Source of the DNA: Chloroflexota bacterium
Lineage (GTDB): Bacteria; Chloroflexota; Limnocylindria; Limnocylindrales; CSP1-4
Length of the DNA: 64,000 bases
Reading direction: 5' to 3'
Assembly: GCA_021802825.1 (NCBI GenBank)
Contig: JAJZRG010000002.1
Span: 156,740 to 220,739, forward strand
Part shown: positions 18,365-29,364 of the stretch, piece after piece
Layout of the letters: each line of letters opens with the position of its first letter
How positions within the stretch are numbered: the stretch's first letter is position 1
The notes under the pieces: generated by a model
What the model was told of the DNA's origin: nothing
Seen by the model: the letters and a program-made list of their open reading frames with translations, nothing else
Database searches by the model: none
Program-made: the position numbers and the translations under genes

Positions 18365-20462
18365 ATGGCGCTTATCGATGACTTCATCAGCCAGGTCACC
18401 GACCCAGCCCTGCGCGAGGCGCTCGCGCTGGAAGTGGCCGAGCTGAAGAAGCACGTCACCTGGGGCCTCGTCTTCGAACGCCACCGCCTGGAGTCCACCC
18501 GCCTCCTCATCGCGCCCATCAGGGTGGGGACGGTGGTCTGGGAGCGCCGGGCCGCGATGCCGCGCCGCTTCCGCGTGCGGGCCATCGAGGCCGACGAACT
18601 GGTGCTGGTCGCCGAGCCGCGCAACACGACCGCGCCGCCCGACGCCCCGACCCTCCGCCTGCCGCGTGCCGACGTGCTCGTGGAGAAGCCCTTCGCCGAG
18701 GCCATCTACCCGGCGCTGACCTCGCTCGGCGCGGTCCGCAACGGTCCCGCCGACCGGCCGAGCCACATCGTCGTCGAGGGCGAGAACTACCACGCGATCG
18801 AGGCGCTGCTGCCCGCCTACCGGGGCCAGGTCGACGTGCTCTACCTCGACCCGCCATACAACACCGGCGACAAGGACTGGGCCTACAACAACGACTACGT
18901 CGATCCCAACGACGCGTGGCGCTCGAGTATGTGGCTGGCCTTCATGGAGCGCCGCCTGAGACTTGGTCGCCGCCTCCTCAAGGACGACGGCGTGATGGTC
19001 GTGACCATCGATGAGAACGAGGTCCACCACCTCGGGATGCTCCTCGAGCAGACCTTCAAGGACGCTCTCGTCCAGATGGTGACCATCGCCATCAACCCGA
19101 GCGGCGCGGCTGGTGACGGGTTCTCCCGGGTGGACGAGTACGCCTACTTCGTCTTCTTCGGCGTAGCCCGGCCCGGCCCGGCCTTCGAGGACTTCTTCGG
19201 CCCCGAGGACAAGACCCGGGCCGAGTGGTGGGAGAGCCTCCTCCGACGCGGCCGCGCCTGGGTCCGCGCGGCCCGGCCCAACCTCTGCTACCCCATCTAC
19301 ATCGACGCCGACGGGCACATTGCGGGCGCGGGCGAGCCGTTCGCCGGTGAGGACGAGGGCGCGAGGCCGACGCACGAGGGCGACTACGAGCTGGCATGGC
19401 CGGTCCGAACCGACGGGCGGCTCGGGATCTGGCGACTCGACGCGAAGCGGCTCGCAAAAACTGTACCCGCTCGGCTATGCGGCCTCGACGAAGCGCGACC
19501 CGCGGCGCGGGACCTGGTCAGTCCGCTACCTCCTCGACGGAGCCATCCAGCGCATCGAGAAGGGCGAGATCGAGGTCAAGGGACGCGGGCTGCACGGCGA
19601 GGCCGTCCTGAGCGAGAAGGGTCGCGGCAAGGTCATCCCGAAGACCATGTGGCATCGCGGGCGGCACGCCGCCGGCGCGACCTGGGGCACGAACCTCCTC
19701 ACCGCCCTCCTGGGCGATGCGAGCGCATTCTCGTATCCGAAGTCCGTGTATGCGGTCAGGGACACGCTGAGCGCGGCGATCGGCGACAGGCCCGACGCGC
19801 TCATCATGGATTTCTTCGCCGGCTCGGGGACGACCCTGCACGCGACGCTGCTCCTGAACGCCTCCGACGAGGGGCGGCGGCGCTGCATCCTGGTGACCAA
19901 CAACGAGCTGAACTACCAGGTGGCCGCCCGTCTCAATCGCCACGGGCACTTCCGCGGCGACCCGGAGTTCGAGGCGCACGGCGTGTTCCAAGCCTCCACC
20001 CGCCCGCGTGTGACCGCCGCGATCACCGGGCTGCGCCCCGACGGCCAGCCGGCCGAGGGGGCATACCTCGACGGCCGGGAGTTCGCCGAGGGCTTCCCCG
20101 AGAACGTGGAGTTTTTCACGCTCGACTACCTCGACCCGATCGCGGTCGAGATGGGCCTCCACTTCCGCGAGCTGCACCCGCTCCTGTGGCTGGCCGCCGG
20201 CGGTGTCGGCGACCGCGAGGACATCGACCCCGCGGCCCGCTTCGCCCTGCCGGCCGGCTCGCCCTACGGCGTGCTCTTCAACCCGTCGGGGATGCCCGGT
20301 ATCCAGGCGGCCCTCAAGGACCGGCTCGACGTGACCCACGTCTTCATCGTGGCCGACTCGGAGGCGTCGTTCGCGGACCTCGCGTCCGCCTTCCTGCCGC
20401 CGGTCAAGACCGTCTGCCTCTACCGGGAGTACCTCGAGACCCTGCGCGGAGCGCGCGAGTGA
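18365..20462 (+). pseudogene. Beta-class DNA methyltransferase (type III Mod-like), one frameshift
   Basis: Read across the break, about 698 aa. DPPYNTG (motif IV) is at residues 162-168 and DFFAGSGTT (motif I, AdoMet binding) lies about 320 residues later; motif IV before motif I defines the beta class used by type III Mod subunits and related N6-adenine methylases. The frame changes at the A5 run near 19457 (gcaaaaactg): one A fewer restores the reading from LDAKRLA into LYPLGY. A homopolymer indel could be a sequencing error or a real inactivation. AAGGA lies 6 nt before the ATG. The stop overlaps the GTG of the helicase gene. Confidence 0.85.
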
Positions 20463-22952
20463 GGACCAAGCTCCGCGGCTTCCAGGAGACCGCCGTCGAT
20501 GACCTCGCGACGCTGCTCGATGTCGCGCGGTACGGCGTCCGCAACGGCAAGAACCAGGCGGTCGGGCTGACGGCGACCACGGGCGCGGGCAAGACCATCA
20601 TCGCCACGGCGCTCATCGAGCGGGTCATATTCGGCGCGGACGACGGCAGGACCGCACCGGATCCCGGGGCGGTCTTCCTGTGGATCACCGACATGCCCAA
20701 GCTCAACACCCAGACCCACGCGAAGATGAGCAGGGCGTCGGACCTGCTCACGGCCGACCGCCTGGTCGTCATCGAGAACACCTTCGACCAGCCGACCCTG
20801 ACCCCCGGCAAGGTCTACTTCCTCAACACCCAGAAGCTCGGGACGAAGGCCGGGCTGGTGCAGGACCCGTCGCCCAAGCACGCCTATCCGTTCTGGGAGA
20901 CGGTCCGGGCGACCATCGAAGACGAGAAGGGCCTCACCCTCTACCTCATCGTGGACGAGGCCCACCGGGGAATGACCGAGGGGCGCGAGCGCGAGGGGGC
21001 CAACTCCATCATCCAGCGCTTCATCAAGGGCATCCCCGACGTGATGCCGCCCGTTCGCATCGTCATCGGCATCTCGGCGACGCCCGAGCGCTACACCAGG
21101 GTCGTCGAGGGATCCGGGCGGACCATCTCCCAGCACGACGTCTTCTTCAAGACCAGCCTCGGCACGGGCTGGGAACGTGCCGCCGGCCCTCGTGAGAGCC
21201 TCGGGCCTCATCAAGGAGCGCATCGCCGCCGACGCCGCGGCAGAGCGCCAGACCGACGCCATGGCCCTGCTCACCGTCGCGTCCGCCGCCTGGCGCGACT
21301 CGACCCAGCGGTGGACGGCCTATGCCGCGGTGGCCCCCGACGAGAAGCTCGTCGTGCCGGCCCTCATCGTCCAGGTCGAGAACGAGGACGGCGACGCCAT
21401 CACCGGGACGAACTTGTCCGCGGTCATCGACACCATGACCGGGGTCGGCCCGCTGCCCGACTCGGCCTTCGCGCACGCCTTCGGCGAGGAGGCCGATGTC
21501 CTGGTCGGGACCCGCAGGATCCGCTACCTCGAGCCGTCCCGCATCGAGGACACCACGACGGCCGGGGTCCACCTCCGCGCGCGGGCAGTGATGTTCTCCT
21601 TCCGCCGCGCGGCTGACGCGACCTCGATCGCCCAGACCATCGGGCGGATGGTGCGGACGCCGCTCGCCCGCCGCATCGACGAGGACGAGCGCCTCAACTC
21701 GGTCGACGTGTTCCTGCCGCACTACAACCGCAAGGCCGTCGAGAGCATCATCACGTACCTGCGCGACTCGGGCGACGCCACTATCGCCGACTCCATCACC
21801 GACCGCGCCGAGCTGATGAGCCTGCCGCTGCGGCCGGGCAGCGAGGCGGTCGTGGCGGCCATCGAGGCCGTCCCCTCCTACACGGTCCCGACCGTGCGCG
21901 AGCGCCAGGAGCTGCGCCGGCTCATCGACCTCGCGCGCCGGCTGTCCATCGACGGCGTGGCCCCGGACGCCTTCGACACGGCCAAGGCCGAGATCGCCGC
22001 CCTGCTGCTCGCCCGGCACGCCGCGCTCGCGGGGGACGCGGCCTTCGCGAAGGCCGTGAACGACGAGGGCGAGATCGAGATCGAGCGGGTCGAGTGGATG
22101 GTCGGCGAGGCCAAGGTCACCACGGCGTCGAAGCTCGTCATCCCGGCGTCCGACGACACGATCACCGCGCTCTACAAGGGCGCGCGGCGGACCCTCGGCG
22201 GCGATGCCGTCGCCGCGTACTGCCAGGCGCGGTTCGCAGAGGACCCGGCGAGCGCGAGCGTCGCGCGCCTCGAGGTCTTTGCTCTCTCGCAGCGCCCCGA
22301 CACCCTGCGCGACCTCAACGACCTCGCGACGGCCCGCATCAGCGCCCTGTTCGCGACCCACGGCGCGGCCATCGAGGCCCTCACGCCGGGCCGTCGCGCC
22401 AACTACGAGCGCATTCGCGGCGCGGCCCCCGACCCAACCCTGCGGGTGACGCGCCTGCCCAACCCCATCGAGTTCGTCCGCGGCAAGGACCTCTGGCCCA
22501 GGCACCTCTACGCGGACCCGGAGAGGAACATCCCGCTCAGCTTCAAGTCATCGTGGGAGACCGAGGCGATTGCCGAGGCGCTCAAGGACCCCACGGTCGT
22601 CGCCTGGCTGCGGAACACGCCGCGCGACGACTGGGCGCTCTGCGTCCCCTGGACCGACAAGACGGTCCCGCATCCGTTCTACCCCGACTTCCTCGTGGTG
22701 CGCTCGGTGGGCGGCCAGCTGCGGGTGGACATCCTCGACCCGCACGACCACACCCGGCCCGACGCCCCCAGGAAGGCCCAGGGCCTCGCGGTGTACGCCC
22801 GCGAGCACGGCCTCGCCCTGGGCCACATCGACCTGATGGCGAAGATCGGCGGCCGGATGCGGGTGCTCCACCTCGAGGACGAGAAGACCCGCAAGGCCGT
22901 CGAGGGAGCCGCCACGAACGACGCCCTGCGCCTGCTCTACGAGGCGGTGTAG
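20459..22952 (+). pseudogene. DEAH helicase/restriction subunit (type III Res-like), one frameshift
   Basis: Read across the break, about 830 aa, GTG start in a GTGA overlap with the methylase. TGAGKT (Walker A, about residue 41), LIVDEAHRG (DEAH box, about 165), ISATPER (motif III, about 206) and QTIGRMVRTP (motif VI) mark an SF2 helicase. The frame changes between about 21140 and 21177, from ISQHDV into LVRASGLIKERI. The C-terminal domain has YPDFLVV followed by VDILDPHD, where classical type III Res nucleases carry an E-x-K. With the methylase it forms a type III-like restriction-modification pair, likely inactive if both breaks are real. Confidence 0.8.
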
Positions 22953-23113
22953 GCGCGAGGCGCCGCACTGACCACTCGGACCGCCGGGGGGCGCGCCATG
23001 TGTCGAACGTCGGCTTATCCGCTACTACGCAGCACTCGGGGTGGGCAGCGGTCACGATGGATCGTGTGTGTGTGTCGGCCGGGGCTGCCGATTGGCGCTC
23101 GAACTCTGCTGTC

Positions 23114-23635
23114 TTAGGGCTCCAATCCGAGGAGACGACAGATCTCCTCTGGAGGAAGGTGGATCGGGCCTGGGGCGAGGGTCTGAATGCGACGCGAGCG
23201 ATACGCGCCCTCGATTGCTTCTGTGATCGCGTCTAGTCCATCGGCCTGGGCTTGCCAGATGGTGTCGTCTGCGTCCGGACGGCGAAGCTTCCAGCACGCG
23301 AGCGCGGTCGCGTGGTCACCGTCGAAGTACGCGGCGCGGTAGCCGCGACTCACGAGATCTTGGACGATGCCGATAGCCGCCGGAGGAAACCCCCACTCGA
23401 TGATCAGGCGACCGGAATGTCTCGAGGTCTCGAGGAGCAACCCGTCGTCGTTGCCCGCGAGTGCGGCATCCCAAGCCATGTGTACCCCGAGATCCCAAGA
23501 ACCTGCCTCATCGCCAATCAACACCTGCCAACCGCGCCGGCCAAGCCACCGTGCGAAGCAGGTCTTGCCAACTCCGGGCAGACCACTGACGAGGACCGGC
23601 AGGCGAGGGTCTTTGAACGAACCCCGCACTGTCAC
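23114..23635 (-). CDS. Small P-loop NTPase/kinase-like protein
   Basis: 173 aa, GTG start. VSGLPGVGKTCFARWLG is a Walker A motif at residues 16-25, in the pattern of small-molecule or nucleotide kinases. FDGDHATALACW and later charged helices resemble a lid region of adenylate-kinase-like folds. Substrate unknown; proteins of this size include predicted kinases in mobile cargo. Convergent with the helicase gene. Confidence 0.6.
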   Translation of the reverse strand: MTVRGSFKDPRLPVLVSGLPGVGKTCFARWLGRRGWQVLIGDEAGSWDLGVHMAWDAALAGNDDGLLLETSRHSGRLIIEWGFPPAAIGIVQDLVSRGYRAAYFDGDHATALACWKLRRPDADDTIWQAQADGLDAITEAIEGAYRSRRIQTLAPGPIHLPPEEICRLLGLEP

Positions 23636-24067
23636 GACGCGAGTCTACGTGGGACCCGCGTGGCCACAAGGCTGGCGGAGTCCGGCCGCGTGACCGGCAC
23701 GATGAGCAGATCGTGTGCCGCGAGGGGATCGTGACGGGCTTCAGCGTCGCGGTCATCCGCTCGGCCGGCGATGCGTGGGGAGAGGGCGCACCGCTGGCCA
23801 AGTCCGCCGCAGCCGAGTCCTCGGCCGCCACAGGCGTGACGCGCATGGTGCGCGTTATCCCCAACCTGCGTAGCTCCCCCAGGGGCGTCCGTGGAAGGCA
23901 TGCCCAGACGGGATCAGATTCGGGACCTCAACGGGACGAATGGCCCAGACCCGAGACTCCCGCGGCGGCGGCAGGTGCGCCGTCCTTTCGACAGGCGAAC
24001 CCGTCCGGTAGTCCCGGGGTCGCCGATCCCGTCCTCGGCGACGACCGGTGGTGATCGGTCCGCGCCG
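23636..24067. other. 432-bp region without a supported gene
   Basis: Between the kinase-like gene and the EAL gene, which converge on this stretch from opposite sides only in part. Open frames exist on both strands but none shows a domain, a start with a ribosome-binding site, or coherent composition. No repeat or clear promoter seen. Confidence 0.4.
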
Positions 24068-26308
24068 TCACCGGGACACTCCCGGCAGCGGGATCTTCGT
24101 CGGCCACGGTCCGGGGCCGCGACCGTCCTGGGGCCGCCCGAGGATGTAGCCCTGGCCGTACCCGATCCCGAGCTTCTGGAGCGCCTCGAGCTCGGCTGCC
24201 GTCTCGACCCCCTCCGCGACCAGCCGGAGCTTGCGCTTCACCGCGAAGTAGCCCATCCCTGCGATGAGCGCCTGGCGCGCGGGATCCGCATCGATCCCCC
24301 GGATGAGCCCGATGTCGAGCTTCACGAGGTCGGGTGAGAGCTCGAGGATGTGGCGGAGGCTGGCGTAGCCGGCGCCGGCGTCGTCGACCGAGAGGCCGAC
24401 GGTCCGCCCGAGTGCCGCGAGTTCGTCGCGGAGGGCCTGATAGTCGTCGATCACGACGTGCTCGGTGATCTCGAGGAAGAGTCTGCGCGCGTGGCCGCCC
24501 AGGATCGCCCGAAGCCTGCCGGACCCGATGAGCGCCGGCGAGGCGTTCAGGCTGAGGTAGGCCGCGCCGGGGAGCACCGCGGACGCCTCGAGCGCGGCCC
24601 GGAGCGTGGCCGCCTCCAGCTCGAGCCCGAGCCCGGACCGGGTGGCGAGCCCGAAGGCCAGGTCGGGCGCCACCCCGGTCGAGAAGCGGCTGAGCGCCTC
24701 GTAGCCGACGACCTTCCCGGTGCGGAGCTCGACGATCGGCTGGAAGAAGGGGGTGAAGGCTTCCGTGTCGAGGATCGCCTGGACGCTCGCGCGGACGTCG
24801 CCTTCGCGATTGCGCGCCTCGAGCCCGGGGGATTGGAGGGTGCCGAGCATCGAGGCGAGCGTCGTGAGCACCGGCAGCTGCTCGACAAAGGCATCCCGTG
24901 CTCGTCCGTGGATCCCGAGGCCCACGACACCGATGACCCCGCTCGGCCCCCGCAGCGGCGCGTACGCGACGGTGCGCAGCCCCGTGGCGGTGACCCGATC
25001 GCCGTAGCTGCCATCCTCAGCCCGGGCGCGCCACTCCTCGGTCCAGACGCCGACGGACGCGCGCTCGAGGAGGTACCGCGCCCTTGGGCCGGGGATCACG
25101 CGATTCGAGGCGAACGCGGCCGCGACGGGTCCCTCAACGCCGAGGATGAGCCCGTCGTCCTCGCCGGCCAGTGCGATGACGAAGGCCGAGTCGACGCTCG
25201 GGAGCCTCACCATCTCGGCGCAGGCATCCGCCGCGATAGCCTCGGGCGTCGAGCCCGGGTCGATCCGGTCGAGCGCCGCCTCGATCATGTCGCGCTCCCG
25301 CGCGCGCCGGGCGAGCGTGGTCTCGAGCGCGCGCTCCCGGGTGACGTCGCGATCCGTCTGCATGAAGCTCGCCAGGCGTCCCGAAGCGTCCCGGATCCCC
25401 GAGATGACGGCCTCGACCTCGAGGAGCGTGCCGTCCTTGCGGCGGTTGACGATCGAGCCCGTCCAGGTCTTGCCCGCTGCTGCGGACGCCCAGATCGCGT
25501 CGAAGAAGGCGCGCTCCTGGCGACCACTGTCGATGATCCCGGCGTGGCGACCGACGATCTCGTCCGGCTCGTAGCCGTAGAGCCGGCTGAACGAGCGGTT
25601 GACGAAGACGACGTTGCCATCGAGGCCGTGCATCCACACCGCATCGGCGGTCTGCTCGACCGCCGCGACCAGCCGCGCCCGCTCCTCCTCGGCCGCGACA
25701 CGCTCGGTGATGTCGCGCACGTTCCGCTGCTGGCGTCCATCGGGCAGCACCCTGAACCGGACCTCGACGGCCAGGCTCCCGCCGTCACGTTTCCGGTACC
25801 GGCGCTCGGCCAGGATGCCGATCCCGCCCACGGCCTCGGCAAGGCGCCGGTCCATGCCCTCGCTGACCACCGGGTCATCGGCGGCCGTGAGGTCACCGGC
25901 CCGCATGCCGAGCAGCTCGTCCCGCGAGTACCCGAGCATCCGGCAGAACGCCGGGTTGACCTCGACGTAGCGGCCTGACGCGTCCGAGACGAGGATGCCG
26001 TCACCCGACGCCTCGACGAGCTCGCGCGCATCTGCCTCCCTCGTCCGCAGCTGAGCGAGGGCGCGCTCCAAGGCGGTGCCTCGCCGGCTCCCGATCGCCA
26101 GCCCGAGGGCCGCCAGGATGGCGATCGGGCCGAGATCGCTGACCGCCAGGGCCACGGCAGCCTCGGGCGTGATGATCCCGAACCCGACGGGGACGACCGT
26201 GATCCAGGCGACGGCTGCCACCACGAGCACCAGCGCGGTGGACTTGCCCGACGTGGAAGGAAGCCGCTCCCGAACCGCACGGCCCCACGTGCGCCATGCA
26301 GCGCTCAC
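24068..26308 (-). CDS. Membrane-bound PAS-PAS-GAF-EAL protein, predicted c-di-GMP phosphodiesterase
   Basis: 746 aa, GTG start. Two transmembrane helices (about 25-47 and 52-72) are followed by two PAS domains (about 90-210 and 215-335), a GAF-like region (355-510) and an EAL domain (520-735). EAL residues are complete: GYEALSRF, SLNASP, EITEH, SVDDAGAG, VKLDIG and VAEGVET. There is no GGDEF domain, so it should only hydrolyse c-di-GMP, under control of the sensor domains. Its C-terminus is close to that of the 34750-37776 protein, which points to duplication. A sigma70-type promoter lies at 26418-26447. Confidence 0.88.
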   Translation of the reverse strand: MSAAWRTWGRAVRERLPSTSGKSTALVLVVAAVAWITVVPVGFGIITPEAAVALAVSDLGPIAILAALGLAIGSRRGTALERALAQLRTREADARELVEASGDGILVSDASGRYVEVNPAFCRMLGYSRDELLGMRAGDLTAADDPVVSEGMDRRLAEAVGGIGILAERRYRKRDGGSLAVEVRFRVLPDGRQQRNVRDITERVAAEEERARLVAAVEQTADAVWMHGLDGNVVFVNRSFSRLYGYEPDEIVGRHAGIIDSGRQERAFFDAIWASAAAGKTWTGSIVNRRKDGTLLEVEAVISGIRDASGRLASFMQTDRDVTRERALETTLARRARERDMIEAALDRIDPGSTPEAIAADACAEMVRLPSVDSAFVIALAGEDDGLILGVEGPVAAAFASNRVIPGPRARYLLERASVGVWTEEWRARAEDGSYGDRVTATGLRTVAYAPLRGPSGVIGVVGLGIHGRARDAFVEQLPVLTTLASMLGTLQSPGLEARNREGDVRASVQAILDTEAFTPFFQPIVELRTGKVVGYEALSRFSTGVAPDLAFGLATRSGLGLELEAATLRAALEASAVLPGAAYLSLNASPALIGSGRLRAILGGHARRLFLEITEHVVIDDYQALRDELAALGRTVGLSVDDAGAGYASLRHILELSPDLVKLDIGLIRGIDADPARQALIAGMGYFAVKRKLRLVAEGVETAAELEALQKLGIGYGQGYILGRPQDGRGPGPWPTKIPLPGVSR

Positions 26309-26640
26309 CTGTGGCCCTTACCGACGTCATGAGGTGCCATCGGGCCCCCCTCAGGCAGGGCGCACCCGCCGAGAATCGGCACGGGAGCCCTGACGCTGTC
26401 CGCTGGACGGCACGCTCGTTATACCCGTCGACCCTCCCGCTGTCCAATGGTGCGCGCACGGCTGCCCGGTCCGATGACGAGGTGCATGGCGCGTCACGGC
26501 TTGCTGGCCGGGAGATGCGCCTGGCACGCTCTTGTGTTCCGTGCAATGGGCGCGCCGACTCCCGGCCACGGCGGGGAGGCACGGGAGCGGCTGCTCTCCC
26601 GGCGCCGCGTCCCCCACGGTCGCCACGACGCGTCGGGCCA
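26309..26640. other. Divergent intergenic region, about 330 bp
   Basis: Holds the promoter noted for the EAL gene. No convincing promoter or ribosome-binding site was seen for the opposite Tat-protein gene. Long apparent frames across it lack domain content. Confidence 0.4.
26418..26447 (-). promoter_or_regulatory. Sigma70-type promoter for the 24068-26308 EAL gene
   Basis: On the minus strand, TTGGAC (26447-26442) and TATAAC (26423-26418) are separated by 18 bp. The start codon lies about 110 bp further on. The match is good against an otherwise GC-rich background. Confidence 0.5.
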
Positions 26641-27868
26641 ATGGCGAGACCGACCCCGTCCGGCTGGGGCGCCGCCGCGCCCACGAAGGGAGCGCCTCCC
26701 GTTCCATCGAGACCCCGACCCCCCCAATCCCGTCGCGCCATCCTCGCCGCGGCCCTCGGCGTCGGAGTCGCGACGATCGCCTCCGCCCTTGGGCGACCCC
26801 TCCCGGCCAGGGGCGGCCGACGGGGACGCCGTCACGGTCGGCGGCACCTTCAGCGGGACGACGACCACGCAAGCCAGCACGACGGCCGCCACCGCGTTCG
26901 AGGGCGCGAGCACGTCCGGCGCGGGCCTCGTCGGCGCCAGCGGCTCGAGCGTCTGCGTCCACGGGTTCAGCGCCTCGGGCACCGCCATCATCGGTGAGGC
27001 CGACGAGTTCGGCAGCGGCGTCGAGCGCTTCAGCACCGGAGGCCAGGGTGTTCATGGCGAGACCGCCGACAGCGGGGGCGGAGCAGGCGACATGGGCGTT
27101 GCGGGCAGCCTGACGGGGCCGAACCACGGCACCGAGGGCCGTGCGAGCGGTCCGACCGGGGCCGGCACCTGGGGCTGGTGCGTTGGCGGGTCGGGGGCGG
27201 TGGGCACCACCGGGCCCAGCTTTCCGCCCGTCGCGCCGCACGTCGGCCTGTTCGGGATCGCGACCGACCTCGCCGGAGCGACAACCGGCGTCCACGGCGT
27301 CAGCGCCAGTGCGGCGGGCACCGGGGTGCGCGGCTTCGTCGGCGCCGGGGCGCCACCGGCCCCGGCGCCGAAGACAGGCGTCGTCGGCCGATGCGACATC
27401 GACGCGACCTCGCACGGGGCCCTTGGCACCAGTGCCCCCGGGCAGGGCGTCCGGGGCGACGCGACGACGACGGGGGTCGGCGTCTTGGCCACCGCGCCGC
27501 TGACCGGCGTCGCGCTCCGCGCGTCCGGCAAGGTCGTCTTCAACCGCAGTGGTCGGGCCACAGTGGCGGCCGGGACGAGCTCGAAGACCGTGTCGCTGGC
27601 CGGGGTCACGACCGGGAGCCTGGTCTTCGCGGTCCTGGCCTCGAGCCGGAGTGGCCGCTACGTCCGGGCGGTCGTCTCCGCCAGCGGTTCGTTCACGATC
27701 TACCTCAACACGACGGTCCTGTCCTCAACCCTCGTCAGCCGGTTCGCCCTGAACCAGACGAAGCGCCGGGGGGGGGGAGTCCGCCATCAACGCACACGAT
27801 CCACTGATAGTGGAGGGCGTCGTCGCGGAAGACATGTCCTGGAAGGCGCGAGAGGCTGGTCACCCTGA
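26641..27868 (+). pseudogene. Tat-exported glycine-rich repeat surface protein, frameshifted after the signal peptide
   Basis: The ATG at 26641 begins a leader with a twin-arginine motif (SRRAILAAALGVGVATIAS) running to LGRPLPAR. The mature protein, ADGDAVTVGG onward, is one frame away; dropping one G from the GGGG run near 26811 joins them. The mature part repeats short units such as GVHG and GVRG with Gly, Ala, Ser and Thr, as in trimeric fibre or left-handed beta-roll proteins, and ends in a compact beta domain (KVVFNRSGRATVAAG to YLNTTVLSS). A G-run near 27770 perturbs the very C-terminus. Probably a cell-surface fibre protein. Confidence 0.65.
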
Positions 27869-27883
27869 CGCGATGCATCGCAC

Positions 27884-28354
27884 CTAAGCCGCGACTCCCA
27901 GCGCCTCCATCGCGCGCCTCCCATCGAGCACCACCCTCAGCACGCCGAGGTTCTCGGCGACCGAGGCGCGGATCCGCTCGCCGACGAGGTCCCCGACGAA
28001 CCCCAACCGCACCGGAGGCTCGAGCGCGGCGACGTTCGTCAGCCGGGTCCCGGCAGCGACCGGATCGTGCTCATAGCTGAGCGGTGCGTCAAAGGGTCCG
28101 AGACGCCCGGCGACGCCGATGCGCCGGAGCGGCTCAAGCGCGGTGAGCTCGAGCGTCTCGACCCCCCGTCGAGGTACGGAGCGCTGCTGCCGATGGCGGG
28201 AACCCACGGCGATCGCCCCCGGCGTCGGCTTCTCGGTGCTCGTGACCGCCCAGTTCCACTCGGGCATGTGCTCGAGGTCCGCGAGGTACGCGTAGACCGC
28301 TGACGGCTCGCGCGCGATGTCGATCGTGTTGACAAACCGGATCACCGTCTTCAC
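27884..28354 (-). CDS. SRPBCC/polyketide cyclase-like ligand-binding protein
   Basis: 156 aa, GTG start in a GTGA overlap with the metallo-beta-lactamase gene. Starts VKTVIRFVNTIDIAREP, then VYAYLADLEHMPEWNW, the helix-grip opening typical of SRPBCC proteins, and ends in a long helix (IRASVAENLGVLRVVLDGR). The family binds small hydrophobic ligands; the ligand here is unknown. Translation is coupled to the lactonase-like gene, so both may act on the same compound. Confidence 0.75.
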   Translation of the reverse strand: MKTVIRFVNTIDIAREPSAVYAYLADLEHMPEWNWAVTSTEKPTPGAIAVGSRHRQQRSVPRRGVETLELTALEPLRRIGVAGRLGPFDAPLSYEHDPVAAGTRLTNVAALEPPVRLGFVGDLVGERIRASVAENLGVLRVVLDGRRAMEALGVAA

Positions 28355-29250
28355 CGCCCTTCGCCGTTCGACCGGCGCAATCGCTCGGCCGCACCCGGGT
28401 CGTGCGCCGGCAGGACGACCAGGCGCGGGTGGAGCTCCGTGAACTCGCGCACCATGGCCGAGGCGCGGCGCAGACCGGCCTTCTCCCCGACCCCTGGAAT
28501 GCGGCCCGCCTCGAGCAATTCCGCCTCGTACGTCAGGTCGCCGACCAGGAGCAATGGGGCGCGGTCCGGACGACGGACGAGCAGCGACATCGAACCCGGC
28601 GTATGCCCGGGGGTAGGCAGGAGGACGAGCGAACCATCGCCCATGACGTCGTAGGCCGACGTGAACGGCGCCAGAGCCGGATCCTCGGTCGGGCTGAACC
28701 CAATCCGACGGAAGCGGGCGCCGGGTCGGTCGATGTGCCGGCGCAGGAAGCCCCGCAACTCGGGTAGGGGCTGCTCCATCGCCCGCCACTCCGCGTCGGC
28801 GACGATGAATTCGGTCTCGGGAAGATAGGGGATGCCGCCGATGTGGTCCTCGTGGAGGTGGGACAGGATCGCGAGGTGCACGCCGGTCGCGCGATGTCCG
28901 GCCGCCGCGAGCTTCGCGATCAGCGTGTCCTGTGGACCGATCTGGAAGCGGGCGAGGCGGTCGTAGAGGAACCCGGTCAAGCCCTCCGGGAAGTAGTCGG
29001 GGTCGGTCACCGACGCGCGGTCCTGCCCCGTGTCAAACAGCACGAGGCCCCCGGTATGCTCGATGACGTAGGCGTTCACCGGCCGAGGCGGGGTCCAGCG
29101 TCGGGAGCCGACGAGCCAGGCATACATCGGAATCCGGCTGCCGAACGGTTGCTGGGGGTGGATCTGCGTCGTACCGGTGCTGACGACGGACACGGACCTG
29201 ATCGGTCCCGCCGCCGTCGACGGCGTGACCTCGGCGAAGGTGGCTGTCAT
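28351..29250 (-). CDS. Metallo-beta-lactamase-fold hydrolase, lactonase-like
   Basis: 299 aa from ATG 29250, with GAGAGG close upstream. ILSHLHEDHIGG is the HxHxDH zinc motif (about residue 130); a later TPGHTPGSM and VGDLTY supply further zinc ligands, and PAHDP near the C-terminus gives the last His. The arrangement with YVIEHTGGLVLFDTGQ at the start matches the AHL-lactonase branch of the superfamily, but substrate cannot be assigned. It is downstream of a Crp-type regulator gene, with a Crp-like site in the gap. Confidence 0.78.
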   Translation of the reverse strand: MTATFAEVTPSTAAGPIRSVSVVSTGTTQIHPQQPFGSRIPMYAWLVGSRRWTPPRPVNAYVIEHTGGLVLFDTGQDRASVTDPDYFPEGLTGFLYDRLARFQIGPQDTLIAKLAAAGHRATGVHLAILSHLHEDHIGGIPYLPETEFIVADAEWRAMEQPLPELRGFLRRHIDRPGARFRRIGFSPTEDPALAPFTSAYDVMGDGSLVLLPTPGHTPGSMSLLVRRPDRAPLLLVGDLTYEAELLEAGRIPGVGEKAGLRRASAMVREFTELHPRLVVLPAHDPGAAERLRRSNGEGR

Positions 29251-29350
29251 GGGCCTCTCCGTTGGTGCGGCGGTCCTTCGGTGGACCGGTGCTCGGGAGA
29301 CCATCGCGCGCGTCGCCCCGGACGGTCAGCGACTTGTCTGCGGAGGCAAC

Positions 29351-29364
29351 GTGACCCAGGTCAC
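29351..29364. promoter_or_regulatory. Crp-type operator, GTGA-N6-TCAC
   Basis: GTGACCCAGGTCAC is an inverted repeat (GTGACC/GGTCAC around CA), followed by A on the plus strand, giving GTGA-N6-TCACA. It overlaps the stop codon of the Crp/Fnr-family gene and is about 100 bp upstream of the lactonase-like start. The regulator's recognition helix carries R-E-x-x-x-R as in E. coli Crp, which reads TGTGA half-sites, so the site and the adjacent regulator fit each other. Confidence 0.6.

Noticed and set aside
19457-19461. Programmed frameshifting at the A5 run in the methylase
   Set aside because: The product would stay a single methylase that normally needs no frameshift, and no stimulatory structure or slippery heptamer context was evident; a plain indel is simpler.
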